64,000 nucleotides of DNA from JBLXBZ01 sp048265185 (GTDB lineage: Bacteria; Pseudomonadota; Alphaproteobacteria; Rhizobiales; Stappiaceae), in contig JBLXBZ010000002.1 in the NCBI GenBank assembly GCA_048265185.1, positions 620,001 through 684,000 on the forward strand. The letters run 5' to 3'. The notes beneath the pieces were generated by a model. The model saw only the letters and a list, made by a program, of their open reading frames with translations. It made no database searches and had not been told where the DNA came from. Positions 1-8,286 of this stretch are shown here, piece after piece. Every line of letters starts with the position of its first letter. Within the stretch, counting starts at the first letter, position 1. The position numbers and the translations under genes are program-made.

Positions 1-194
1 TGGAAATTCGTATTCTGCAAGGCTTTGTCGTTGGGAAGAATGACTTCGTTCGATGATGTTTCATAACGGTAATCTCGATAAACTCGCAGCAAAATTACTT
101 GCTCTCTTGCACATGCGCCTTTATGTGAACCAAAGCTTGAAGCTGAAAGAATATGTTTGAACGAATCATTACCGACCGACCGATGTATCGGGAG

Positions 195-213
195 CCGGAC
201 CTTTTAAGGCCGG
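195..213 (+). promoter_or_regulatory. Hairpin just upstream of the mrp operon
   Basis: Bases 195-198 (ccgg) and 200-202 pair with 207-213, leaving A199 bulged and a four-base loop. The hairpin lies directly before the ribosome binding site AGGGGAG at 225-231 and the mrpA start at 236. It could modulate translation of the operon or be chance. The rest of 1-235 shows no gene and no clear promoter. Confidence 0.25.
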
Positions 214-235
214 ATTATACTCTCAGGGGAGATCT

Positions 236-2629
236 ATGCCGCCTGTAAGTCTGGACGCGAGTTTTCTAGCTGTTCTGGCGCCTTTCATCGCCGCAATTTT
301 TGCGCCGTTACTGGCGCGTTCGCTGAAGCATAACGCAGCGTGGCCCTTGGCGCTCGTTCCTGCCGCCGTTTTCGCTTATTTTCTGGCGCTGACGCCACTG
401 GTGAGCGAAGGGAAAAGCTTCCGGCCTGCTCTGGAGTGGGCGCCCAGTTTCGGCGTGACGATGTCGTTCTACATCGACGGCTTGTCTACCCTATTCGCAT
501 TGTTGATTTCCGGAATTGGCGCTTTCGTAATTCTCTACGCCGGCGGTTACCTCAAGGGGCATCCGCAGCAGGGGCGGTTCTTTTCGTTCTTGTTCCTGTT
601 CATGGGCGCCATGCTCGGGTTGGTGCTGGCGGATAATCTTATCACCCTGTTTATTTTCTGGGAGTTGACGTCAATCACGTCCTTCTTGTTGATCGGTTTT
701 GATCATTTGCGCGCAGCTTCGCGCAGAGCCGCCTTACAGGCGCTTGTGGTGACGGGCGGCGGCGGCATGTCCTTGCTTGCGGGTTTTTTGTTTGTCATGT
801 CCGTGACAGGAGAGGCGAATATGTCCGCCGTTCTGGCGAGCGGCGAGACGTTGCGCGATAGTGGGCTTTACGCCGTTATTCTGGTGTTGGTTCTGGGCGG
901 AGCATTCACCAAATCCGCACAGTTTCCCTTTCATTTCTGGCTGCCAAACGCCATGGAGGCGCCGACGCCCGTTTCCGCGTTTCTGCATTCCGCCACGATG
1001 GTCAAAGCTGGCGTCTATCTTTTGATGCGTATGCACCCGGTTCTCGGGGATACGGCGATGTGGACGACGATCTTGCCGATTTTTGGCGGCGCGACGCTTT
1101 TGGTGGGAACGTTGCTCGCCGTGCGTCAAACCGATCTGAAGCTTATGTTGGCCTATACCACCGTCGCTTCGCTTGGTTTGCTGGTGATGTTGGTTGGCAC
1201 TAGTTGGGAAAAGGCCATCGAAGGCGCGGTGCTTTATCTTCTGGCTCATTCTTTGTTCAAAGGGGGCTTTTTCATGATCGCCGGCGTCATCGATCATGAA
1301 GCCGGCACGCGCGACGTCACCCGCCTTGGCGGTTTGCGTAAAGCCATGCCCATCACATTTGCAGCGGCATGTCTTGCGGGGCTTTCCATGGCGGGAATGC
1401 CGCCGTTTATAGGGTTTATCGCCAAGGAATATCTTTATGAGGGGATATGGGGCCTGAGCGGCGCGCAATTGGCTTTGACCGCAACTGCGCTCATCGGCAA
1501 CGCTTTGATGCTGGTGATCGCCGCAGCCGTTGCGTTGAAACCTTTCATCGGCGCAAAAGTGGAGACGCCCAAAGCGGCGCATGAAGGGCCGGTTCTGTTG
1601 ATCGCCGGGCCTGTCGTCCTGTCAGTCGCGGGGCTTTTGAGCGCTCTTTTGGCGCACGCCACCGGCGTAAGCCTGATCGGTCCGACCGTGTCGTCCATTC
1701 TTGGCGCGCGTACGCTGGTCAACCTTCATTTGATTCCAGGTCACATTGGTGCGCCCTTGATCCTCTCGGTGGTGACGATAGCGCTGGGAATTGGATTGTT
1801 TTTAAGCCTTGATCGGTTGCGCGCCGTTATGCGCTCCATTCTGGAAGGGATTGGTTGGGGGCCAGATCGGGGGTTCGATCAGGCGATATCCGCTTTGGTG
1901 CGTGGGTCTAAAATTATCACGAATTTTGTTCAGGGCGGGAAGCTGGAGGTCTATCTGACCCTTACTTTCGCGATCTTGGCCGCGGCTATTTACATTCCCA
2001 TGGCTCTGACTGACGCGTGGCCGTCATGGCCGCGAATTCCGAGCTTTCATTTTTATGAATGGGCGATTTTCGCGATGGCGATCGTCGGGCTTGGGGCGGT
2101 TCTCGTTGCGAAGAATCGTCTGACCGCGATTGTCTCGCTGGGGATACAGGGGTTCGCCGTCGCCATGATTTTTATGGTGTTTGGCGCTCCAGACCTTTCG
2201 TTCACTCAATTCATGGTGGAGACGCTGTCCGTTGTTATTTTGGCGTTGGTGATGACGCGCCTCAATCTTGCGCCGCGCGATCATAGGTCTTTACGCTCAA
2301 CCATTGTTGACGGAGGCGTGGCGCTGGCGTGCGGTTCCGGTTTCGCGCTGCTGCTGATGTCGATCACTCAAAAGGCGTTCGACTCCAGACTGTCAGAGTT
2401 TTTTACCGAATATAGCCGAACGATCGCTCATGGGCGAAACATCGTGAACGTTATCCTTGTTGACTTCCGTGGGGTTGATACGCTCGGCGAAATTAGCGTG
2501 GTGATGGTCACGGGGCTTGCAGTGCTGGCCTTGATACGCGTGCGACCAAAAGGGGGCGCCAAGCAGGCGAGCTCTCAATCAGAGGGCGGCTCGGCCAACC
2601 CTGTCTCCTCAAGGGAGGCGTTGTCATGA
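236..2629 (+). CDS. mrpA: Na+(K+)/H+ antiporter subunit A (MrpA/PhaA)
   Basis: Largest subunit of the multisubunit Mrp (Mnh/Pha) cation/proton antiporter of the inner membrane, which exports Na+ or K+ in exchange for protons and supports growth at high pH and salt. The 797-residue protein is hydrophobic throughout. It has the NADH-quinone-oxidoreductase-like proton antiporter core at about 70-420, with the FWELTSITSFLLIGF segment near residue 140, and a C-terminal DUF4040/MrpB-like part from about 610. Length is normal for MrpA. The ATG at 236 has an AGGGGAG ribosome binding site five bases upstream. The stop overlaps the mrpB start (ATGA). The gene opens a seven-gene operon mrpA-G, the rhizobial pha order. 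The assignment is secure; ion preference cannot be read from sequence. Confidence 0.96.
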   Translation: MPPVSLDASFLAVLAPFIAAIFAPLLARSLKHNAAWPLALVPAAVFAYFLALTPLVSEGKSFRPALEWAPSFGVTMSFYIDGLSTLFALLISGIGAFVILYAGGYLKGHPQQGRFFSFLFLFMGAMLGLVLADNLITLFIFWELTSITSFLLIGFDHLRAASRRAALQALVVTGGGGMSLLAGFLFVMSVTGEANMSAVLASGETLRDSGLYAVILVLVLGGAFTKSAQFPFHFWLPNAMEAPTPVSAFLHSATMVKAGVYLLMRMHPVLGDTAMWTTILPIFGGATLLVGTLLAVRQTDLKLMLAYTTVASLGLLVMLVGTSWEKAIEGAVLYLLAHSLFKGGFFMIAGVIDHEAGTRDVTRLGGLRKAMPITFAAACLAGLSMAGMPPFIGFIAKEYLYEGIWGLSGAQLALTATALIGNALMLVIAAAVALKPFIGAKVETPKAAHEGPVLLIAGPVVLSVAGLLSALLAHATGVSLIGPTVSSILGARTLVNLHLIPGHIGAPLILSVVTIALGIGLFLSLDRLRAVMRSILEGIGWGPDRGFDQAISALVRGSKIITNFVQGGKLEVYLTLTFAILAAAIYIPMALTDAWPSWPRIPSFHFYEWAIFAMAIVGLGAVLVAKNRLTAIVSLGIQGFAVAMIFMVFGAPDLSFTQFMVETLSVVILALVMTRLNLAPRDHRSLRSTIVDGGVALACGSGFALLLMSITQKAFDSRLSEFFTEYSRTIAHGRNIVNVILVDFRGVDTLGEISVVMVTGLAVLALIRVRPKGGAKQASSQSEGGSANPVSSREALS

Positions 2630-3045
2630 GAACAATAATTTTCAGAACCATCGCGCCCTATCTCTCTGCGTTGATAATCCTGTTTTCGGTCTTCGTGCTT
2701 TTGCGGGGCCACAATGAGCCGGGGGGAGGCTTTATCGGGGGGCTTATCGCCGTTTCCGCTTTCGCTATTTACGGCATCGCCTGCGGGGTGGCCTCCGTGC
2801 GCCGCGCGATCCGCGTCCATCCCATGGCGCTGTCTGGTTTCGGCGTATTTATCGCAGCGTTGTCTGGGTTGCCCTCGCTGTTTTTACGTCAGCCCTTTAT
2901 GACCAGCCAGTGGTTGGAGCTGAAGGTTTTTGACGTCGATGTAGCGCTTTCTACGCCGATGATCTTTGATATTGGCGTTTATTTTGTCGTTGTTGGAGCA
3001 ATTACTTCTATCGCTCTTGCGCTTGAAGAAAGGGAAAGCGATTAA
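2626..3045 (+). CDS. mrpB: Na+/H+ antiporter subunit B (MrpB)
   Basis: Small integral membrane subunit of the Mrp antiporter (MnhB domain), 139 residues. The family signature RGHNEPGGGFIGGL sits near residue 28, followed by further hydrophobic segments. It overlaps mrpA by four bases and mrpC by one, which implies translational coupling. In some alphaproteobacteria subunits A and B are fused; here they are separate although the MrpA C-terminus already carries an MrpB-like part. Confidence 0.95.
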   Translation: MRTIIFRTIAPYLSALIILFSVFVLLRGHNEPGGGFIGGLIAVSAFAIYGIACGVASVRRAIRVHPMALSGFGVFIAALSGLPSLFLRQPFMTSQWLELKVFDVDVALSTPMIFDIGVYFVVVGAITSIALALEERESD

Positions 3046-3422
3046 TGGAAAGCCTTCTCGCAATTCTGATCGGCGCGTTTTTCACCGTTAGCCTCTACCT
3101 GATGATGTCGCAGCAAATTGTGCGCATTCTTTTGGGCGTGGCGATTCTTGGCAACTCGGTCAATCTTTTGATCTTTACGGGAGGGCGGCTGACGCGCGGC
3201 GTTCCACCGGTCATTCCCGCGGACGCCATGGTTCCGCTGGAGGCGACCGCCAACCCTTTGCCGCAAGCGTTGGTGCTGACGGCGATCGTGATTTCCTTTT
3301 CCTTTTTCGCCTTTTTGCTTGTGTTGGCGTTTCGCGCCTACCAAGAGCTGGGCACTGACGACACGAACGAAATGCGTGTGGCCGAACCGGCAGGTGAGCC
3401 CGGCCCGCCGATGGGGTACTGA
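3045..3422 (+). CDS. mrpC: Na+/H+ antiporter subunit C (MrpC)
   Basis: Homologue of NuoK in the Mrp complex, 125 residues with three membrane segments. Family features seen are RILLGVAILGNSVNLLIF near residue 28 and NPLPQALVLTAIVIS near residue 74. The start codon shares a base with the mrpB stop (TAATG). The C-terminal tail after about residue 105 is soluble and rich in Pro, Gly and Glu. Confidence 0.95.
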   Translation: MESLLAILIGAFFTVSLYLMMSQQIVRILLGVAILGNSVNLLIFTGGRLTRGVPPVIPADAMVPLEATANPLPQALVLTAIVISFSFFAFLLVLAFRAYQELGTDDTNEMRVAEPAGEPGPPMGY

Positions 3423-3424
3423 GC

Positions 3425-5008
3425 ATGGCCGGCGAAACTTCCTATCACGTTGATTTGTCCAGAGCGATGGTTCTTGAGCCGACGGCTTTGGCGGACTGGC
3501 TGGTGATCGCGCCAATTATCGTCACGCTTATCGGCGGCGCGCTTGCGTTGATGATGCGTAAAAATACGTATATTCAGCCACGCATCGCGCTTGTGTTTTT
3601 AGCGCTTCTGGTCGCCGTTAACGTGAGCTTGCTTTTCCACGTAATTGACAAGGGCGTAGTCACGCTTGTCATGGGGCGCTGGCTGCCGCCTTTCGGCATC
3701 GCTTTCACCGCGGACATGACTGGCGCCACGCTGTCTCTTATCGCCTCTGTGGTCGCTCTCGCCGTTGGGATTTACGGGATTTCCGACTTTGACAGTTCGG
3801 AGCGGAGATATGGGGCCTATCCTTTCCTGTTGTTGTTGATGACGGGGGTCTCTGGTTCGTTCCTCACGGGCGATATCTTCAACCTGTATGTTTGGTTCGA
3901 GGTTCTGCTGATTTCTTCTTTCGGCATGCTTATCCTTGGCAATGAAAAGATACAGCTTGACGGCGCGGTGAAATACGCGCTGCTGAATTTGGTGGCGACG
4001 ACAGTGTTCCTGATCGCTACGGCGCTGTTATACGCGCATCTTGGCACGCTGAATATGGCGGATATCGCAGTGAAGGTTCGTGAGCTGGACGACACAAGCC
4101 TGTTGTCAGTGATCGCCGTGCTTTACTTCTTGGCGTTTTCGATGAAGGCGGCGGCTTTCCCGGTGAATTTCTGGCTGCCTGCTTCCTATCACACGCCGCA
4201 AATCGCGGTGTCTGCGGTTTTCGCGGGTCTTCTCACCAAGGTCGGCGTATATGCGTTGTTGCGCGTACTTGTGTTGTTGATGCCGGACGCGCGCCTGTGG
4301 CTGGCGGACCTGATCGCTCTGGTGGCTATTGCGACCATGTTCTTCGGCGTATGGGGCGCTTTGGCGCAAACTGACGTTCGGCGCCTTCTTGGTTACCTCG
4401 TGATTTCTGGCATTGGCTCCATGTTGGCGGGGATTGCGATTGGAACAACGCCCGCCATCGCCGGCGCTGTGTTTTACGCAGTTCATTCCATCCTTGTCAT
4501 GACCGCGCTCTATATGGCGGCTGGTATTATGAACGCCATAGGCGGATCTTATTCCATGCGCAAGCTTGGAGGGCTTTATGGCGCCAGCCCGGTGCTTGGT
4601 GGATTATTTCTTATGCTCGCCTTCGCTGTGGCGGGTTTGCCGCCGTTTTCGGGATTTTGGCCCAAAGTCATTCTTGTGGACGCGGCGTTGGCTACCGGAC
4701 GAGGTTGGATCGCTGCGACAATTCTTATCACAAGTGTCATGACTTCTATCGCTATAGGACGCGTGTGGCTCTTCGCCTTTTGGCGTGGCGGTCCGGAGGG
4801 AACCGCGGACGGTGGTTCTGTTACGATCACCCCGGCTAATCCGGCCATGCTTGGGCTCTCCACATGGGCGCCGCTCGGCTTTTTGGTGGGGCTTGTGATC
4901 GTGATTGGAGTTTTACCTGAAGCCATGTTGCAAGTCGCCGGGCGGAGCGCGGCTGGGCTCGTTGATCCCCTTGGCTATGTGCGCTCAGTGTTTGGAGGTG
5001 CTCAATGA
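3425..5008 (+). CDS. mrpD: Na+/H+ antiporter subunit D (MrpD)
   Basis: Second large antiporter-like subunit (NuoL/M/N family), 527 residues with about 14 predicted membrane segments. The conserved acidic membrane motif NLYVWFEVLLISSFG lies near residue 155, and the FSMKAAAFPVNFWLP motif with a functional lysine lies near residue 240. MrpD and MrpA are thought to carry the ion paths. The start is two bases after the mrpC stop. The stop overlaps the mrpE start by four bases. Confidence 0.95.
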   Translation: MAGETSYHVDLSRAMVLEPTALADWLVIAPIIVTLIGGALALMMRKNTYIQPRIALVFLALLVAVNVSLLFHVIDKGVVTLVMGRWLPPFGIAFTADMTGATLSLIASVVALAVGIYGISDFDSSERRYGAYPFLLLLMTGVSGSFLTGDIFNLYVWFEVLLISSFGMLILGNEKIQLDGAVKYALLNLVATTVFLIATALLYAHLGTLNMADIAVKVRELDDTSLLSVIAVLYFLAFSMKAAAFPVNFWLPASYHTPQIAVSAVFAGLLTKVGVYALLRVLVLLMPDARLWLADLIALVAIATMFFGVWGALAQTDVRRLLGYLVISGIGSMLAGIAIGTTPAIAGAVFYAVHSILVMTALYMAAGIMNAIGGSYSMRKLGGLYGASPVLGGLFLMLAFAVAGLPPFSGFWPKVILVDAALATGRGWIAATILITSVMTSIAIGRVWLFAFWRGGPEGTADGGSVTITPANPAMLGLSTWAPLGFLVGLVIVIGVLPEAMLQVAGRSAAGLVDPLGYVRSVFGGAQ

Positions 5009-5481
5009 CCGGATTGTTTCTGATCAATATCCTCCTAGCTCTCGCTTGGGGTTTTATCACTGGCTGGTTCAATCCGGTGAATTTGATTTTCGGGTTCTTG
5101 CTGGGGACGGGCGCGCTCTATATCATCCGCGAGCAGGTGGGAACGGCCAGCTATTTTTCCAAGGGCGGCAAGGTCGTCAGCCTCGCGCTTCTATTTCTCT
5201 ATGAACTGGTTCTCTCCGCATGGCGCGTGGCTTGCATCGTCGTTCGGCCGCAGATGAATCTACAGCCGGGCGTTATCGCTTATCCACTTACTGTGGATCG
5301 GGATTTCGAAATCACGATGCTTGCTAATTTGATTACGTTAACGCCAGGAACCCTGTCTGTTGACGTATCGAGCGACCGTAAGACGCTGTATGTTCATTGT
5401 CTTGACGTTCCTGATCCAGAAGCTGTGGTGAGCGATATAAAGAACGGCTTTGAGCAAAAAATTCTGGAGGCCTTCCGATGA
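5005..5481 (+). CDS. mrpE: Na+/H+ antiporter subunit E (MrpE)
   Basis: MrpE (MnhE) subunit, 158 residues, with two hydrophobic segments near the N-terminus and a soluble C-terminal domain. The family pattern TLTPGTLSVDVSSDRKTLYVHCLD is seen at about residues 110-135 (TLTPGTLSVDV is the diagnostic part). It overlaps mrpD and mrpF by four bases each. Confidence 0.94.
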   Translation: MTGLFLINILLALAWGFITGWFNPVNLIFGFLLGTGALYIIREQVGTASYFSKGGKVVSLALLFLYELVLSAWRVACIVVRPQMNLQPGVIAYPLTVDRDFEITMLANLITLTPGTLSVDVSSDRKTLYVHCLDVPDPEAVVSDIKNGFEQKILEAFR

Positions 5482-5834
5482 GTGAAGCCGTAGATTTTTC
5501 AGCGAATTTTTTGGATATATGCGTGCGAATTTCTCTTGGTTTGCTTGCTATTGCTCTCTTGCTGACGGTTGTGCGGATTATTCGCGGACCAACCTTGCCT
5601 GATCGGGTTGTGGGGCTCGATATGCTGGTGGCCGTTGGCATTGGCTTCATTGCGGCAATTGGCGTTATGACCAATTATTATTTGTATATCGATATAGCGA
5701 TCGCTCTTGGCCTTGTGGGCTTTCTGGCGACTGTCGCCTTCGCTCGCTTTATCCTCAACAGAGGGAATGCAGGCGACGAAGCTATTCTAAATGAAATTCG
5801 CGACATAAAAGCCCAACAAGGTGATAAGCCATGA
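5478..5834 (+). CDS. mrpF: Na+/H+ antiporter subunit F (MrpF)
   Basis: MrpF (MnhF) subunit, 118 residues, three membrane segments. The family motif RIIRGPTLPDRVVGLD lies near residue 33. The C-terminal 20 residues are charged and soluble. Starts inside the end of mrpE and ends inside the start of mrpG, so all the small subunits are translationally coupled. Confidence 0.94.
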   Translation: MSEAVDFSANFLDICVRISLGLLAIALLLTVVRIIRGPTLPDRVVGLDMLVAVGIGFIAAIGVMTNYYLYIDIAIALGLVGFLATVAFARFILNRGNAGDEAILNEIRDIKAQQGDKP

Positions 5835-6199
5835 ATGATTTCATTGAAGTGGCCGTGGGAATTCTTTTGGTTGTTGGCGCCGCGTTTTCTCTGATCGCCG
5901 CCGTTGGACTGATCCGATTGAACGACGTCTATATGCGAATGCATGCCGCCTCGAAGGCGGGAACATTAGGTTCTGGCGTCATGTTGATAGCTCTCGCGTT
6001 TCATGCATGGGAACTGGACGTATTCACCCGCGCTGGAGCTGGCGTCGTCTTTTTTCTGCTGACGGCCCCTGTGGCGGCGCATCTTTTAGCCAAAGCTTCA
6101 TATGAGGCGGGATACCCCACGTGTAATGAAACGAAAAAAGATGAGTTACGTATTGCTTTGACTGAAAAGAAGAATAAAAATCTTGAGAATGGTGCTTGA
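5831..6199 (+). CDS. mrpG: Na+/H+ antiporter subunit G (MrpG)
   Basis: Last subunit of the Mrp complex, 122 residues, MnhG/PhaG family, three hydrophobic segments. The motif GLIRLNDVYMRMHAASKAGTLG lies at about residues 27-48 and is the family hallmark. The last 25 residues are charged, lysine-rich and encoded by AT-rich DNA. No further subunit follows; the operon ends here. Confidence 0.94.
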   Translation: MNDFIEVAVGILLVVGAAFSLIAAVGLIRLNDVYMRMHAASKAGTLGSGVMLIALAFHAWELDVFTRAGAGVVFFLLTAPVAAHLLAKASYEAGYPTCNETKKDELRIALTEKKNKNLENGA

Positions 6200-6274
6200 A
6201 AAATAATTTTATCGTGTGTAGTTCTTTGTATTAACTTAGAATTTACATATAATATGTGTTTATTCTTATTATTT

Positions 6275-6325
6275 ATGCTGTAATTAGTATTTTTTATATT
6301 AATTACAGCATGTGTTTTTTTATTT
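6275..6325 (+). terminator. Probable terminator of the mrp operon
   Basis: Bases 6275-6286 and 6300-6311 form a perfect 12-bp inverted repeat with a 13-base loop. T-rich sequence follows at once (6312-6325). The stem is AT-rich, so strength is uncertain, but place and shape fit an intrinsic terminator 76 bases after mrpG. Confidence 0.65.
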
Positions 6326-6737
6326 ATGTTGTTTTTTTGTTTTTGTTTTATGTTAGTTGCGTTTTTTCTTTTTAATTTGCCGATTTATTGTACCTTATAG
6401 AAGGGAGACGGGGGAGCAGCGTAAATTTTTCTATACGTTGCGTTATATTTTTGTCCTCCAAGGAAAATCATTGAATGACATTTTATTTAAAACGTTATCC
6501 TTCGAAACTGGTTGTTTCTTAAAAATTATATTTATTCAAAAAATTCTAGAAATCTAGTAAATGTCGAGATTTTAAATTTCAATCTGCAGGCGTGATATTT
6601 TTTGTTGTTTGTGGCCGAAGTATGATCAAGTTTTGAATTATGGTGTTTGATATTTTTTCTTGTTATGCGAATAATTCAGGTCTATAAAACTTTTAAGAAT
6701 TCTGTTCGAGTGAATCATGCGCATCTTATACAGGATT

Positions 6738-6796
6738 AAACATTTTAATGTTTTCCGTAGGGACAGTATTGTGCAGTGCTCGAAGTTTCATATGAA
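6738..6796 (+). promoter_or_regulatory. Candidate operator in the mucR leader
   Basis: A perfect 7-bp inverted repeat with a two-base spacer occupies 6738-6753 (AAACATT, TT, AATGTTT). A perfect 10-bp palindrome TTCATATGAA lies at 6787-6796. Both are within 90 bases upstream of the mucR start and are AT-rich, as expected for a MucR or dimeric-repressor site. Function is inferred. Confidence 0.3.
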
Positions 6797-6824
6797 CCAG
6801 TTCGAAAATTAATACGGGTGAAAC

Positions 6825-7241
6825 ATGACTGATTCCGTTGTCGACGATAACCTTATAGATTTAACGGCTGATATCGTCTCAGCTTATGTAAGCAATAATA
6901 CGGTTGCAGCAAGTGAATTGGCTGGTTTGATCAATGATGTATTTGGCGCTTTGCAGCGGACAAACCATGTGGTCAATGAGCCGGAACCTGAGCCGTTAAA
7001 GCCTGCTGTAACGATTAAGAAGTCAGTGACAAATGATTACATAATTTGTCTTGAGGACGGCAAGAAATTCAAATCTTTGAAACGTCATTTGCGGACACAT
7101 TATGATTTGACGCCGGAAGAATACCGGGAGAAGTGGGGCTTGCCTGCCGATTATCCTATGGTTGCGCCTAACTACGCCGCCGCTCGCTCTGAGTTGGCGA
7201 AAAAAATGGGTTTGGGACAGCAACGTAAACGTTCACGGTAA
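6825..7241 (+). CDS. mucR: MucR/Ros-family transcriptional regulator
   Basis: Zinc-finger-type DNA-binding regulator of the MucR/Ros family, which in rhizobia and Brucella controls exopolysaccharide, motility, virulence and cell-cycle genes and acts as an H-NS-like silencer. The 138-residue protein has the usual N-terminal helical oligomerisation part (about 8-45), a linker, and a C-terminal domain at about 65-135 with CLEDGKKFKSLKRHLRTHY. The finger is Cys-x2-Asp-x9-His-x4-His: the second Cys of Ros is replaced by Asp, a variant known in several MucR-like proteins. It is transcribed alone, with a GC-rich terminator 30 bases downstream. Confidence 0.93.
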   Translation: MTDSVVDDNLIDLTADIVSAYVSNNTVAASELAGLINDVFGALQRTNHVVNEPEPEPLKPAVTIKKSVTNDYIICLEDGKKFKSLKRHLRTHYDLTPEEYREKWGLPADYPMVAPNYAAARSELAKKMGLGQQRKRSR

Positions 7242-7270
7242 TTTGCATTCAAAAATGGTTATTGAGCCAT

Positions 7271-7305
7271 GTCGCCTGATTATGAAATCGGGCGGCATTT
7301 TCTTT
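7271..7305 (+). terminator. Intrinsic terminator after mucR
   Basis: Bases 7271-7280 pair with 7287-7296 over ten positions, two of them G-T wobbles, with a six-base loop. T-rich sequence attttcttt follows at 7297-7305. Placement 30 bases after the mucR stop fits. Confidence 0.85.
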
Positions 7306-7869
7306 GGACCCATCTGTTTTTATTATTAAGCAATTTTTGAAGAGCGACCTTTTGGGTGTTTCGTTAAACGTAGATCGTTTCGGTATAGCGGTCGGAACAA
7401 GACTTTCTTCGCTCTGCTCTTATATATGCCGATACAGCTTAGCTCTTAAAGATTTCCATGCCGCGCCGACTGATTTTTCACCCTTGTTAGCGCGTTAAAA
7501 GATCCGCCACTTTCTGATAACTGGTGAGGTGTTTTCAATGTCGCTGTTTTGGCGGCGACATTTCAGTTATGGCTACCGGGTTATTTTCGTTTGCCGCAGT
7601 TCTTTCTGAGTTGGTTCTCTTGCGTATATCTCAATTCTCTCTTCGTTGATGGTTGGTTTGCGCGTTGCTGTGACGCGTTTAAATGATAAAGCTCTGCTTG
7701 CTGATAGAAGTAAGTTTTTCCCGTTGTTGTAGATTTTGAAATCTATCTATAGTTGTTTTTTATGCAATTTTACGGTGCAATTAATTGTAGCGCTACTTAT
7801 CCCCGGGCGTCGGCGCAGAAGTATAATAGGTAAAAATTCCTAGTGCGTTCTGATGAGGTGGGGGGCGAG
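7306..7869. other. Non-coding stretch between mucR and the HTH gene
   Basis: About 560 bases without a supported gene. The only clear structure is a hairpin: 7537-7544 pairs perfectly with 7555-7562 (AATGTCGC and GCGACATT) around a ten-base loop, with no T-run on either side. A 64-codon frame at 7304-7498 lacks a ribosome binding site and family features. The promoter for the downstream gene pair should lie here but no strong consensus box stands out. Confidence 0.5.
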
Positions 7870-8286
7870 ATGTATAGCGGTGCAACCGAACATGATATAT
7901 CTATCAAAGGGGATGCTGGCGCTTGCTTGGATCGTGAGTTATTTGGTTCGAATGAAGATTGGAACCTACTTAACCAATATATATATTCAATTTTTGACGT
8001 TACTTTTCGTGATTTAATGTTGCCTACCAGAGGTTGTTCCGACATTGCGTTTATTCGACAAATCGCCATGTATCTGGGGCATGTGGCGTTGCGCCGTTCG
8101 CTGACAGACGTGGGAAAATGGTTTGATCGGGACAGGACGACTGTCGCATATGCTTGTAAGAAAATTGAAGATAATCGCGATGACCCTGAATTAGACACCG
8201 TTTTATCGGTGTTTGAGGAAGCCATGGATTATACCCGAAAACTGATGTCTGCACGTCAGGCGCGACGGTTCTCGGGGGGCAATTAA
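7870..8286 (+). CDS. DnaA domain IV-like helix-turn-helix protein
   Basis: Small DNA-binding protein related to the C-terminal domain of the replication initiator DnaA but without its AAA+ ATPase. The core at about residues 55-115 holds RQIAMYLGHVALRRSLTDVG and then the signature-like stretch WFDRDRTTVAYACKKIED, which parallels the DnaA box-contacting motif. The start is placed at ATG 7870, which has a purine-rich AGGTGGGGGGCGAG site just upstream; a GTG at 7843 is the alternative. The stop overlaps the next start (TAATG). Such a protein paired with a DUF6456 protein is common in Hyphomicrobiales. The role is unknown; a regulator that recognises DnaA-box-like DNA is an inference. Confidence 0.8.
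   Translation: MYSGATEHDISIKGDAGACLDRELFGSNEDWNLLNQYIYSIFDVTFRDLMLPTRGCSDIAFIRQIAMYLGHVALRRSLTDVGKWFDRDRTTVAYACKKIEDNRDDPELDTVLSVFEEAMDYTRKLMSARQARRFSGGN

Larger units (their letters stand above)
6200..6824. other. AT-rich intergenic region between mrpG and mucR
   Basis: About 625 bases without a convincing gene and far richer in A and T than the rest of the window, with long T tracts. It holds the mrp terminator and the mucR leader. A 66-codon frame at 6357-6557 has no ribosome binding site and no recognisable product. MucR proteins bind AT-rich DNA with T-A steps and commonly regulate their own gene, so autoregulation is a reasonable inference. Confidence 0.6.

Noticed and set aside
6357..6557. 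66-codon frame in the AT-rich region
   Set aside because: No ribosome binding site, composition follows the AT-rich background, and no recognisable domain.
7304..7498. 64-codon frame after mucR
   Set aside because: Starts inside the mucR terminator T-run without a ribosome binding site; no family features.
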